13,268 nt of DNA. Source: Eubacteriales bacterium (lineage in GTDB: Bacteria > Bacillota > Clostridia > Acetivibrionales > STF1-152). Of this stretch, positions 1 through 7,431 are shown piece after piece. Location: NCBI GenBank assembly GCA_028703215.1, contig JAQVNH010000009.1:1-13268 (forward strand), given 5' to 3'. Position numbers and translations under genes: made by a program. Below the pieces are notes generated by a model. The model was given only the letters and a program-made list of their open reading frames with translations. It ran no database searches and had not been told where the DNA came from. Positions within the stretch are counted from its first letter, which is position 1. Every line of letters starts with the position of its first letter.

Positions 1-1521
1 AACGACGGCAGCGCCTTTCTCGGAGATAAGTTCCTTTACATATTCCATTGAATATGCCTTGCTTGTGAGTGTGACTTTACCGTTTTCGTCTTCATTTTGC
101 TCCCACACTCTTATGTAAAAGGGCACCCCCATTATCAGCTTTTCCGCAGGAACAAATTCGAGGGTCCTTCTGATTCTTTGCTCCACCCATTCGTACTGAG
201 CTACCGAACCCGCAATCGGACTTGTGCTCCAATGCTGGTCATATGTCATCAGAATGATATAATCCACGGCTTTGCCAAGCTCAGGCAGGTCGTAGCATCG
301 CGAATAATTTTCGCTTCCGTCCGGAACTCCCACATCCATCGACACTACAAGCCCCTGTTCGTGAAGCAAAGGCGTGATCTCGCGCACAAATTGCGTAAGG
401 GCATCCTTGTCTTCAATATTTATATTCTCGAAGTCTATGTTTATGCCGTCAAAGCTGTAAAGAGATGAGAAAGCGAGTATCTGTTTTATAAAATTATCTC
501 TTGCATTCAGGTCGTTCAGGAAAGAGTGTGTCATGCCGGGATCATAAAAATTATTTGTGACAAGAGCCCATACTTTATAATTATTTTGGTGAGCCCAATC
601 GATATATTTTTTGTCGGAATAATTTCTGATACTGCCTTCCGCATCGATGGTGTCAAGCCAGGTCGGAGACACCACATCGACGCCTGTTCCCATATTTATC
701 TCCATAAGATTCGGCCTTGTTGTTCTGAACTGGTCGAACACCAGGCTTATCTTTCCGTTTTCAGGAAGCCAAAGCGCTGTATTTTTCTCTTCCACGGGAA
801 TATTCTCCATGTACATCCTTCCGACAACCACATCTTCTTTGTTTATAAATCCAATCTCGCCAAAAATCGTCCTGACTTTATACCAGTCTTTGTATTCCTC
901 AAAAACCCTCATGATGTTTATTTCAGAATAACCCACGGCAACGCTTAATTTCCTGATGATCGGATAGCTTATTGCCGGACCGGTTCTTATGACGGCATCT
1001 GTTGTCAATGGCTGAGCTGTCTGCCTTATGCTGTTGCGGTAATCTATTATTGTTACATCAGTTTCGGAAATATAAGTGATATCTATCTCATAAAAATCCT
1101 TCAGAAAATCGATCGGTATATAAATTATCCCGTTATTGATCCTCACCGGAATATTAAGTTGGATCGGCTCGTTGTTTATCAGCGCATTCAGATTCTCTGT
1201 CTGCATTCTGATAAGCCTGTCCTTTGTGGTGATAGTAACTGTGGATGTGGCCTCATCCCAGTTGATATATGGATCAAAATATTCCTTCACGATATTGAAC
1301 GGAATGAGTATTTCTTCATCCATCATAACAGCAGGCGCGCCTTCTTCGATCACATTGCCTTCAATGACAAGATGCATGCCCGTGCCGCTGAAAGCGCTCA
1401 CGACAGTCTCGTTTGGTTTGAAAAATCTGTTGTATGCATAGTCATATCCGGCATATGCAAGCAATGCTATCGTTCCGGCAACAAATGCTATTAATGTCAC
1501 GATAATCAAAAATCTCTTCAA
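1..1521 (-). CDS. Membrane-anchored GH18-family glycoside hydrolase with stalk and SH3 domains (3' end cut by window edge)
   Basis: I translated 507 residues with no stop up to the window edge; the C-terminus is missing. Residues 1-24 are a short basic start followed by a hydrophobic stretch, so the protein is an N-terminally anchored or secreted envelope protein. Residues about 48-162 resemble the copper-amine-oxidase-N-like stalk domain common in clostridial surface proteins. Residues about 168-232 look like a bacterial SH3 domain (TDAVIRTGPAISYPI... ending GFINKEDVVV). From about residue 258 there is a GH18 barrel: the catalytic motif FDGINIDFE lies at 357-365, with E365 the expected proton donor, and MTYDQHW at 425-431 is a typical barrel strand. 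Asn at 361 in place of the usual Asp also occurs in spore-cortex-type GH18 enzymes such as YaaH/SleL. Start: TTG at 1519-1521 with GGAGG six bases upstream; a later ATG would remove the anchor. It follows the upstream membrane-protein gene by 43 bp, so the two are probably cotranscribed. Substrate (peptidoglycan or other GlcNAc polymer) is inferred. Confidence 0.9.
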   Translation of the reverse strand, partial: MKRFLIIVTLIAFVAGTIALLAYAGYDYAYNRFFKPNETVVSAFSGTGMHLVIEGNVIEEGAPAVMMDEEILIPFNIVKEYFDPYINWDEATSTVTITTKDRLIRMQTENLNALINNEPIQLNIPVRINNGIIYIPIDFLKDFYEIDITYISETDVTIIDYRNSIRQTAQPLTTDAVIRTGPAISYPIIRKLSVAVGYSEINIMRVFEEYKDWYKVRTIFGEIGFINKEDVVVGRMYMENIPVEEKNTALWLPENGKISLVFDQFRTTRPNLMEINMGTGVDVVSPTWLDTIDAEGSIRNYSDKKYIDWAHQNNYKVWALVTNNFYDPGMTHSFLNDLNARDNFIKQILAFSSLYSFDGINIDFENINIEDKDALTQFVREITPLLHEQGLVVSMDVGVPDGSENYSRCYDLPELGKAVDYIILMTYDQHWSTSPIAGSVAQYEWVEQRIRRTLEFVPAEKLIMGVPFYIRVWEQNEDENGKVTLTSKAYSMEYVKELISEKGAAVV

Positions 1522-1527
1522 GTGCCG

Positions 1528-1532
1528 CCTCC
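1528..1532 (-). promoter_or_regulatory. Ribosome binding site for the GH18 gene (decides a TTG start)
   Basis: On the minus strand GGAGG stands six bases before TTG, which is followed by a basic-hydrophobic signal anchor. No ATG or GTG in the right frame lies between this site and the anchor, so the TTG start is preferred. Confidence 0.75.
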
Positions 1533-1564
1533 AAAACTCGAATGAATATCATGCCAAACCGGGC

Positions 1565-2089
1565 TTATTCAGTGAACACTTTCCCGGGAATATATTTTCT
1601 GAACATCTCCAGCATTCTTTGGTCAGGCTGGAACAATACCCCGACCTTTGACCCTTTATCATAAGCGATCACAAAATAGATGCCTCTGTCTTTGATATTT
1701 GACACCGCATTTATCCTCGATTTGACATTTCCCAGGGCTGACGAGTGATTTTCGTTGGCATACGGCGCAATCAAATCAAAATCCCTCGAGCTTCCGCTGA
1801 ATATCCTTTTTCTGGATCTTTTCGAGATAATGATATCTATGTCCAGTTCGCCGTTTGTGACAAGATACTCGTATTCTATGTTTCTTGACCTTATAATTAT
1901 ATATGCAAGATAGCATAATCCCGCAAAAATGAACGGCAGAAGCTCAACAGCAATTTCGGTGAATTTCGGAATATATACAAGCAAAAGCCCGATTGAAATC
2001 ACAAAAGGCGCTGCCGCAATCAAAATCATCAACAGATAGTCGGTTGCGGTTTTTTTTCTTTTTACCATCTTTTCAACAAAAACATCCAT
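1565..2089 (-). CDS. Two-helix membrane protein of unknown function (DUF6106-like)
   Basis: A 174-residue protein that I cannot assign a function. Residues 1-16 are basic (VKRKKTA). Two hydrophobic segments at about 17-40 and 46-67 form a membrane hairpin. A soluble tail from about residue 68 begins RNIEYEYLVTNGELDIDIII and carries a basic patch (SKRSRKR, 89-95). It ends LFQPDQRMLEMFRKYIPGKV. This arrangement (two helices, a beta-rich cytoplasmic tail, an FxPxxxML...YIP ending) recalls small clostridial proteins that I remember as DUF6106; the family name is from memory and untested. The tail could fold like a bacterial PH-type domain, which is speculation. The start at 2089 has AAGGGG about nine bases upstream; Met8 is a weaker alternative. 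It is first in a probable two-gene unit with the GH18 gene and has its own promoter. Confidence 0.85.
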   Translation of the reverse strand: MDVFVEKMVKRKKTATDYLLMILIAAAPFVISIGLLLVYIPKFTEIAVELLPFIFAGLCYLAYIIIRSRNIEYEYLVTNGELDIDIIISKRSRKRIFSGSSRDFDLIAPYANENHSSALGNVKSRINAVSNIKDRGIYFVIAYDKGSKVGVLFQPDQRMLEMFRKYIPGKVFTE

Positions 2090-2138
2090 GCCGAAAATCC
2101 CCTTGAATCAATATTATTTCAGTATTTTCGTTCATTTG

Positions 2139-2167
2139 ATTTTACCATATCGAGACTTGGAATACAA
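2139..2167 (-). promoter_or_regulatory. SigmaA-like promoter for the membrane protein / GH18 unit
   Basis: On the minus strand TTGTAT (2162-2167) and TAAAAT (2139-2144) are separated by exactly 17 bases. Transcription would begin near 2132, giving a leader of about 43 nt before the ATG at 2089. It sits just downstream of the groEL terminator, as expected for a new transcription unit. Confidence 0.65.
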
Positions 2168-2201
2168 CGAAAAGGCAGTCGTTTGCAAGTCCCGGAACCA
2201 T

Positions 2202-2244
2202 AAAAAACAAACATGGCAGAAAGTCGCTTTGACTTCCTGCCATG
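2202..2244 (-). terminator. Intrinsic terminator of the groESL operon
   Basis: A 14-bp stem (2231-2244 pairing with 2212-2225, with one G-U wobble in RNA) encloses a five-base loop. On the minus strand it is followed directly by TTTGTTTTTT. It begins about 50 bp after the groEL stop. The T-tract is on the minus-strand side only, so it terminates leftward transcription. Confidence 0.92.
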
Positions 2245-2293
2245 CCTGTTAAAATATATTTTCCGGAAATATAAGCACTTTCCGTTTTAAGTA

Positions 2294-3922
2294 TTAGTAC
2301 ATTCCGCCCTGAGGCATTCCGCCGGGCATTCCCTGATTCTTATCGTCTGATGGCATGTCCGCAACGATGCTTTCCGTTGTCAGCACCATCGCTGCCACTG
2401 ATGCGGCGTTCTGCAGCGCGGATCTTGTGACCTTTGCGGGGTCAACGATCCCGGCATTGACCATGTTGACATATTTGTTTGTCAACACGTCATATCCCGT
2501 GCCTGTCTCGCTTGATTTGATTTTTTCCACTATGACAGAGCCCTCCAGGCCTGCATTAGCTGCAATCTGCCTGACCGGTTCTTCAAGGGCCTTGAGAATT
2601 ATCTGAGCGCCTGTCTTTTCATCGCCTGACAAGCCCGAGATTATCTTCTCAACATTTTTCAGAACATTGATCAATGCAACGCCTCCGCCTGATACAATGC
2701 CTTCCTCAACTGCTGCGCGTGTAGCTGAAAGCGCGTCTTCGATTTTGTATTTCTTCTGCTTCATTTCGGTCTCAGTCGCGGCTCCCACACTTATTACCGC
2801 AACTCCGCCGGATAATTTCGCAAGTCTTTCCTGAAGCTTCTCTTTGTCAAAATCGGATGTGGTATCTTCAATCTGTACCTTTATGGAAGCAATCCTGTTT
2901 TTGATTTCAGTCGGATCTCCGGCACCATCGACAATAATCGTGTTTTCTTTTTGGATCTTAACCTGTCTCGCCTTTCCGAGCTGATCGATCTTGGTTTCTT
3001 TGAGTTCGAGGCCGAGTTCTTCTGAAATTACCTGGCCTCCGGTCAGCGCCGCAATATCAGCAAGCATTGCCTTTCTTCTGTCTCCAAAGCCCGGAGCTTT
3101 GACCGCAACACATGTGAAAATTCCCCTGAGTTTGTTGACGACCAATGTTGCAAGAGCTTCACCTTCGACATCCTCAGCGATTATTACAAGTTTTTTGCTC
3201 TGCTGCGCGATTTGCTCCAATATCGGAAGTATATCCTGCACGCTTGCTATTTTCTTGTCAGTGATCAAGATATACGGGTCTTCAAGCACTGCTTCCATTT
3301 TTTCCGTATCTGTTACCATGTACGCTGAAATGTACCCTCTGTCAAATTGCATGCCTTCGACCACTTCAAGGGTAGTGCCCATCGTCTTGGATTCCTCAAC
3401 AGTTATCACTCCGTCGTTGGATACCTTTTCCATTGCATCGGCGATCAGAGAACCTATCACCTCGTCATTTGCCGATATCGAAGCAACTCTGGTTATATCT
3501 TCTTTTCCTTTGACTTTACGGCTGATCGAGTGGATCTCCTCAACTGCCGCGGTAACAGCTTTTTCAATTCCTTTTTGCAGTATCATAGGGTTTGCTCCGG
3601 CAGCGACATTCTTAAGACCTTCTCTTATGATTGCCTGTGCCAGCAGGGTTGCTGTTGTAGTGCCGTCTCCGGCTACATCATTTGTCTTTGTCGCCACTTC
3701 TTTTACCAGCTGGGCTCCCATATTCTCGTAAGGATCCTCAAGCTCGATTTCCTTTGCGATCGTTACGCCGTCGTTTGTGATTATCGGCGAACCATACTTT
3801 TTGTCAAGAACTACATTTCTTCCTTTTGGTCCGAGTGTTATCTTTACAGTATCGGCCAGCTTATTGACGCCTATTTCAAGGGCTTTTCTGGCTTCTTCGC
3901 TAAATTTGATTTCCTTTGCCAT
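2294..3922 (-). CDS. groL: Chaperonin GroEL (Hsp60)
   Basis: A 542-residue cytoplasmic chaperonin subunit, full length for the family. It forms the double heptameric ring that folds proteins in an ATP-driven cycle with the GroES lid. Visible hallmarks are the N-terminal equatorial segment with TLGPKGRNVVLD (29-40), NDGVTIAKEIELEDP (50-64), the nucleotide-binding GDGTTTA (85-91), the chaperonin signature AAVEEGIVSGGG (403-414) and a catalytic Asp at 396 corresponding to E. coli D398. The C-terminus is a short Gly-Met tail (PGGMPQGGMY) like the GGM repeats that line the cavity in other GroELs. The start ATG has a strong AGGGAGG site upstream. It lies 29 bp after groES in the same operon, which has a CIRCE-controlled promoter and a strong terminator. 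Confidence 0.99.
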   Translation of the reverse strand: MAKEIKFSEEARKALEIGVNKLADTVKITLGPKGRNVVLDKKYGSPIITNDGVTIAKEIELEDPYENMGAQLVKEVATKTNDVAGDGTTTATLLAQAIIREGLKNVAAGANPMILQKGIEKAVTAAVEEIHSISRKVKGKEDITRVASISANDEVIGSLIADAMEKVSNDGVITVEESKTMGTTLEVVEGMQFDRGYISAYMVTDTEKMEAVLEDPYILITDKKIASVQDILPILEQIAQQSKKLVIIAEDVEGEALATLVVNKLRGIFTCVAVKAPGFGDRRKAMLADIAALTGGQVISEELGLELKETKIDQLGKARQVKIQKENTIIVDGAGDPTEIKNRIASIKVQIEDTTSDFDKEKLQERLAKLSGGVAVISVGAATETEMKQKKYKIEDALSATRAAVEEGIVSGGGVALINVLKNVEKIISGLSGDEKTGAQIILKALEEPVRQIAANAGLEGSVIVEKIKSSETGTGYDVLTNKYVNMVNAGIVDPAKVTRSALQNAASVAAMVLTTESIVADMPSDDKNQGMPGGMPQGGMY

Positions 3923-3951
3923 GTTTCTACCTCCCTAATTATTGATGAATC

Positions 3952-4236
3952 CTATTTTACAACGGCAAGAATGTCACTTTGTCTTACTATAGTGTATTCT
4001 TCCTCGTCCACCTTGACTTCGGTTCCTGCGTATTTGCTTATTAGAACGCGGTCTCCGACCTTTACTTCCATTTTCACTTCTTTGCCGTCTACAAGTCCTC
4101 CCGGACCTACAGCAATGATTTCCGCGACCTGGGGTTTTTCTTTAGCCGTTCCCGGAAGAACGATGCCGCTTTTTGTGGTTTCCTCAACTTCGAGCGCCTT
4201 GATAAGTACCCTGTCTGCCAAAGGTTTGATATTCAT
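3952..4236 (-). CDS. groS: Co-chaperonin GroES (Hsp10)
   Basis: A 94-residue protein, the normal size for the heptameric lid of GroEL. It begins MNIKPLADRVLIK, the usual GroES opening. The mobile loop that contacts GroEL is visible at about residues 17-33, with GIVLP at 24-28. GDRVLISKYAGTEVK (61-75) and the end of the beta-barrel also match the family. A GGGAGG site precedes the ATG. It is the first gene of the groES-groEL operon and the CIRCE operator lies 36 bp upstream of its start. Confidence 0.99.
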   Translation of the reverse strand: MNIKPLADRVLIKALEVEETTKSGIVLPGTAKEKPQVAEIIAVGPGGLVDGKEVKMEVKVGDRVLISKYAGTEVKVDEEEYTIVRQSDILAVVK

Positions 4237-4272
4237 TGAAACATACCTCCCGATCTGTTGTTTTTCAAATTA

Positions 4273-4299
4273 TTAGCACTCAAAGCAGATGAGTGCTAA
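4273..4299 (-). promoter_or_regulatory. CIRCE operator (HrcA binding site)
   Basis: The sequence is TTAGCACTC, nine bases, GAGTGCTAA: a perfect match to the CIRCE consensus. It lies between the -10 box and the groES ribosome binding site, the usual position in Firmicutes. HrcA repressor would bind it and be released on heat shock. No hrcA gene is in the window. Confidence 0.98.
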
Positions 4300-4309
4300 C
4301 GGTAAGATT

Positions 4310-4338
4310 ATATTATAGTCCGGCGGGTTTTTATGCAA
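4310..4338 (-). promoter_or_regulatory. SigmaA-like promoter of groESL
   Basis: On the minus strand a -35 box TTGCAT (4333-4338) is followed by an AT-rich -10 region. TATAAT at 4312-4317 gives a 15-base spacer; TAATAT at 4310-4315 gives the preferred 17 bases. Transcription would start near 4303-4305, immediately before the CIRCE element, so bound HrcA would block initiation. Confidence 0.7.
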
Positions 4339-4364
4339 ATTTATATTATACCCAAAAACCGCCG
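4321..4364. repeat. Imperfect inverted repeat around the groESL -35 region
   Basis: The left arm CGGCGGGTTTTT (4321-4332) and right arm AAAAACCGCCG (4354-4364) are complementary over 11 bp apart from one extra G in the left arm. They enclose 21 bases including the -35 box at 4333-4338. Neither side is followed by a T-tract, so it is not a terminator. It could be a protein-binding site or chance. Confidence 0.5.
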
Positions 4365-4513
4365 TATTCGTTCTTTATATTAATTTATATTTGAATATGT
4401 CTTATTACCGACTTTTATCTCTGTTTATCTCAGCATTTCATTTTAATATGATTTAATGCCCCTGCAAAGCCGTGCTCGGCAGTTTTTCGCCGCCGAGTCT
4501 TTTCTTTGGTTTA
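4365..4513. other. AT-rich his / groESL spacer without a clear terminator
   Basis: This stretch follows the hisIE stop. It holds one GC-rich hairpin near 4474-4496 (CTCGGC and GCCGAG arms). On the minus strand, the direction of his transcription, no T-tract follows it. The T-rich side (TCTTTTCTTT, 4497-4506) is on the plus strand, where there is no gene to terminate. The rest, 4365-4450, is AT-rich with no open frame or motif that I recognise. Confidence 0.5.
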
Positions 4514-5182
4514 TTAAGACTTTTGCCTTATTTTGAGCTCCTTTAAAATTTCCTGAGGTTTTATGCCTCTATCTGCCATTAGCACAAGAAGATGATACAC
4601 AAGATCGGATATTTCGTATATGATTTCCCCCGCGACCTTGTTTTTTGACGCAATTATTACTTCGGAGGCTTCCTCTCCGACTTTTTTCAGTATTTTGTCG
4701 AGGCCCTTTTCAAACAGATAGTTTGTGTAAGATCCTTCCTTGGGATGTTCCATCCTGTCAAGAATTATTTCATAAACTTCCTGTATTATTCCGGCGTCAC
4801 CTGTTTCTTCCCCATTGATTTCCGGGAGCGGATCCCTGTTTGCGCTGCAAGCTGTATCGGCTTTGTTGAAAAAGCACGAATAGTTGCCTGTGTGACAGGC
4901 CGCCGTGTTCTGCCGAACGCCGACAAGAACCGTATCAAAGTCGCAGTCGAGCGCTATCGTCATAACTTTTTGGACATGTCCGGAGCTCTCGCCCTTTTTC
5001 CAGAGCTTATTTCTGCTCCTGCTCCAGAAATGCGTATACCCGCTGCCTATAGTCAATTCAAGGGATTCCTTGTTCATATAGGCGAGCATGAGAACTTCAC
5101 CGGTTTTATAGTCCTGGATGACCGCCGGAATCAGTCCTTTGTCATCAAACTTTGCTTTTTCCGAAATTTCATTGATTGTCAT
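4514..5182 (-). CDS. hisIE: Bifunctional phosphoribosyl-AMP cyclohydrolase / phosphoribosyl-ATP pyrophosphatase
   Basis: A 222-residue fusion carrying out steps 3 and 2 of histidine synthesis: opening of the PR-AMP ring and hydrolysis of PR-ATP to PR-AMP. The HisI part (about 1-115) has FWSRSRNKLWKKGESSGH (52-69), the metal-binding DCDFD (79-83) and the zinc cysteines C96 (in ACHTG) and C103. The HisE part (about 130-222) has GSYTNYLFEKGLDKILKKVG and then EEASEV, the acidic metal site of this all-helical pyrophosphatase. Both halves look intact. The start at 5182 has an AAGGCGG-type site upstream. It is the last his gene, 56 bp after hisF, and ends with a TAA. Confidence 0.98.
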   Translation of the reverse strand: MTINEISEKAKFDDKGLIPAVIQDYKTGEVLMLAYMNKESLELTIGSGYTHFWSRSRNKLWKKGESSGHVQKVMTIALDCDFDTVLVGVRQNTAACHTGNYSCFFNKADTACSANRDPLPEINGEETGDAGIIQEVYEIILDRMEHPKEGSYTNYLFEKGLDKILKKVGEEASEVIIASKNKVAGEIIYEISDLVYHLLVLMADRGIKPQEILKELKIRQKS

Positions 5183-5238
5183 TTTACTGCCGCCTTCCGA
5201 AACATATTAGCTTCTGACATCCGGTCTATGCATTATTT

Positions 5239-6000
5239 CTAGAGTCTTACGTCGATATTCCTGCTTTTTAAATATGTTTTTAGATCGCGTATCTCTATTT
5301 CTCTGTAATGAAAAAGCGAAGCTGCAAGCACTGCGTCTGCGCCGCCTGACGTCAGCACATCGTAAAAGTGTTCGAGGGTGCCCGCTCCTCCCGATGCAAT
5401 GACAGGTATATTTACAGCGCTTGTTACCGCGCGTGTCAGTTCGATGTCATAACCTTTTTTTGTCCCGTCGCAGTCCATGCTTGTCAGAAGAATTTCTCCC
5501 GCGCCTTTTTCCGATGCCTCGATCGCCCACTGCACAACATCCCTGCCCGTATTGATCCTTCCGCCATTCAAATATGCATCCCAGCCTTTTTCGTCAGCTC
5601 TTTTTTTCGCGTCTATCGCTACCACAACGCATTGGCTTCCGAATTTATCGGCCGCTTCCGCTATAAGCTCAGGCCTTCTTAAAGCCGCGGAGTTTATGGA
5701 AATTTTATCAGCTCCGGCTTTGAGTATATCCCTGATATTATTTACGGTCCTGATTCCTCCGCCTACCGTGAAAGGAATGAAAACCTGCTCTGCGACCCTG
5801 CTTACAACATCTATCATTGTTTTTCTCGCTTCTTTTGATGCCGTTATATCCAAAAATACAAGCTCATCCGCTCCGGATTTGTCATACATGGCTGCAATCT
5901 CAACCGGGTCGCCGGCATCTCGCAGGTTTAAAAATTTGATCCCCTTAACGACTCTGCCCGCATTTACATCCATACAAGGTATTATTCTTTTAGTAAGCAT
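5239..6000 (-). CDS. hisF: Imidazole glycerol phosphate synthase, cyclase subunit
   Basis: A 253-residue TIM barrel, normal length. It takes ammonia from HisH and converts PRFAR to imidazole glycerol phosphate and AICAR. It opens LTKRIIPCMDVNAGRVVKG, with catalytic D11, and has NLRDAGDPVE (25-34). The second catalytic residue is D130 in VVVAIDAK. The phosphate-binding loops GGGIRT (80-85) and ASGGAGT in the C-terminal half are present. The ATG at 6000 has GAGGTG upstream. It follows hisA after 76 bp, the largest gap in this half of the operon. Confidence 0.99.
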   Translation of the reverse strand: MLTKRIIPCMDVNAGRVVKGIKFLNLRDAGDPVEIAAMYDKSGADELVFLDITASKEARKTMIDVVSRVAEQVFIPFTVGGGIRTVNNIRDILKAGADKISINSAALRRPELIAEAADKFGSQCVVVAIDAKKRADEKGWDAYLNGGRINTGRDVVQWAIEASEKGAGEILLTSMDCDGTKKGYDIELTRAVTSAVNIPVIASGGAGTLEHFYDVLTSGGADAVLAASLFHYREIEIRDLKTYLKSRNIDVRL

Positions 6001-6076
6001 TCTCGCACCTCTGCATTGATTATTATTTTCCCTTATTTTTCACGGCTTTTGCCCGTCTTATTGGTCTTTACTTGTC

Positions 6077-6796
6077 TTATCTTCCTTTGCAGACTCTGAT
6101 CGCTTCCTCAAGGTCTATATCTCCTGTATAAAGAGCTTTGCCTATGATTACTCCATCCGCGCCGCCGTTTTTCAAATCTATAATATCCTGCAAGCGGCTC
6201 ACTCCGCCCGAAGCTATCACATTCATCCCCGTAGATTTCTTCATCTTTTCCATCGCCTCAATATTAGGTCCTTTCAACATCCCGTCCTTGGAAATATCAG
6301 TATAAATAATGGTTCTCACTCCAAAATTTTCGACCTTTTCAGCAAGCTCAAGAGCGTCAACGCTGCTGGTTGTTTCCCAACCGTCCGCCGCAGCCTTTCC
6401 ATCTCTTGCGTCTATCCCGACGGCGATCTGCTCTCCGAACTCTAAAACAGCCTGCATTATAAGGCCGGGATCGTTTAACGCAGCAGTTCCCAGAACCACT
6501 CGGGAAACCCCGGCTTCAAGCAGGGTGCGTATGCTTCCCTTTGTTCTTATTCCTCCTCCGGCTTGAACCTTTATTCCGCAGGAAGCCGCAATGTCCGATA
6601 TCAGACCATGATTTGCCGGCATCCCGCTTCTTGCCCCATCAAGATCTACTATGTGCAGGATCTGCGCTCCGGCCCTTTTCCATCTCATGGCTGTTTCCGC
6701 CGGGTCGTCGGAATATATCGTTGCCTTATCGTATCTGCCCATTTGCAGCCGCACGCACTTTCCTTCCTTAATGTCGATTGCCGGGTAAATTATCAT
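6077..6796 (-). CDS. hisA: ProFAR isomerase (phosphoribosylformimino-AICAR-P isomerase)
   Basis: A 239-residue TIM barrel related to HisF. It performs the Amadori isomerisation of ProFAR to PRFAR, step 4 of the pathway. The catalytic aspartates are D8 (YPAIDIKEGKCVRL) and D129 (VGIDARDG). GGGIRT (80-85) and ASGGVS near the C-terminus bind the two phosphates. The TDISKDGMLKGPN motif typical of HisA is present, which helps separate it from HisF. Its ATG overlaps the hisH stop by four bases and an AGGAG site lies within the end of hisH, so the two are translationally coupled. Confidence 0.99.
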   Translation of the reverse strand: MIIYPAIDIKEGKCVRLQMGRYDKATIYSDDPAETAMRWKRAGAQILHIVDLDGARSGMPANHGLISDIAASCGIKVQAGGGIRTKGSIRTLLEAGVSRVVLGTAALNDPGLIMQAVLEFGEQIAVGIDARDGKAAADGWETTSSVDALELAEKVENFGVRTIIYTDISKDGMLKGPNIEAMEKMKKSTGMNVIASGGVSRLQDIIDLKNGGADGVIIGKALYTGDIDLEEAIRVCKGR

Positions 6797-7425
6797 TTTG
6801 TCGGCTCCTGAAGTTTGAATTTCTCAGCCCAGTTTTGAAGAACACGCAGCCCTGAGCTTCCGCTTTTTTCCGGGTGAAACTGAGTCGCAGATATATTTCC
6901 GCTTTCGATCGCCGCATCAAACTCGACCCCGTAGCTGCATCTGGCAGCGGAAATGTCCCGATCCCGTGCAGTTGCGTAATAGGAGTGGACAAAGTAAAGA
7001 TATTCGCTGCCGGTAAAACCAGAGAAAAGATAGCTTCTTTTATTGAATGTGATGGAGCTCCACCCCATATGAGGAACTTTCAGTCCCATATTCGACGGAA
7101 ATCTCTTTACCGTTCCTTTGAATAACCCAAGTCCCTCGGCAGTCCTTGTGCTCTCCTCACTGCATTCGAACATTAGCTGCAGGCCGAGACATATTCCCAA
7201 AAGCGGTTTCCCCGACTCCGCCACACTTTTGATCACATCCCCGAGTCCTGTCCTTTTAAGGCTTTCCATGGCATCAGTGAATGCTCCCACTCCCGGCAAA
7301 ACCACTCCCGCGGATCTTTCGATCGTTTTCGGGTCGGAAGTTATCTTTGCGTCACATCCGATAAATCTCAGCGCTTTGTCGACACTGTTTAAGTTGCCGA
7401 CTCCATAATCTGCAACTGCTATCAA
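6793..7425 (-). CDS. hisH: Imidazole glycerol phosphate synthase, glutamine amidotransferase subunit
   Basis: A 210-residue class I glutamine amidotransferase that supplies ammonia to HisF. The catalytic triad is visible: C79 in GICLGLQLMF, H184 and E186 in QFHPEKSG. The opening IAVADYGVGNLNSV and the oxyanion-loop region PGVGAF (44-49) match HisH. The start codon is TTG at 7423-7425, not ATG: translation from it gives the conserved N-terminus at once, and AGGAG (7436-7440) lies ten bases upstream inside the end of purC. It begins six bases after the purC stop and overlaps hisA by four bases. Confidence 0.98.
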   Translation of the reverse strand: MIAVADYGVGNLNSVDKALRFIGCDAKITSDPKTIERSAGVVLPGVGAFTDAMESLKRTGLGDVIKSVAESGKPLLGICLGLQLMFECSEESTRTAEGLGLFKGTVKRFPSNMGLKVPHMGWSSITFNKRSYLFSGFTGSEYLYFVHSYYATARDRDISAARCSYGVEFDAAIESGNISATQFHPEKSGSSGLRVLQNWAEKFKLQEPTK

Positions 7426-7431
7426 GCGGTA

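Noticed and set aside
97..1494. Several plus-strand open frames (97-468, 526-948, 1136-1441, 1159-1494)
   Set aside because: All are antisense to the 507-codon GH18 gene, which shows family motifs throughout; the plus-strand translations show none.
2991..3731. Long plus-strand open frame (246 codons) opposite groEL
   Set aside because: It lies wholly antisense to an intact groEL, its translation is Ser/Thr/Ala-rich as expected for the complement of a conserved gene, and there is no ribosome binding site or family resemblance.
3347..4276. 309-codon plus-strand open frame running across groEL, groES and into the CIRCE
   Set aside because: It overlaps two certain genes and a regulatory site on the other strand and has no recognisable domain; it is a shadow frame.
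4474..4506. Hairpin with T-rich tail as a terminator
   Set aside because: The T-rich side is on the plus strand while all neighbouring genes are transcribed on the minus strand; on that strand no T-tract follows the stem, and the stem is only six base pairs with a large loop.
6010..6060. Small hairpin in the hisA-hisF gap as a terminator or attenuator
   Set aside because: The stem (around GGGCAAAAGCC on the minus strand) is only about five pairs with a bulge, and an A-rich stretch, not T, follows it.
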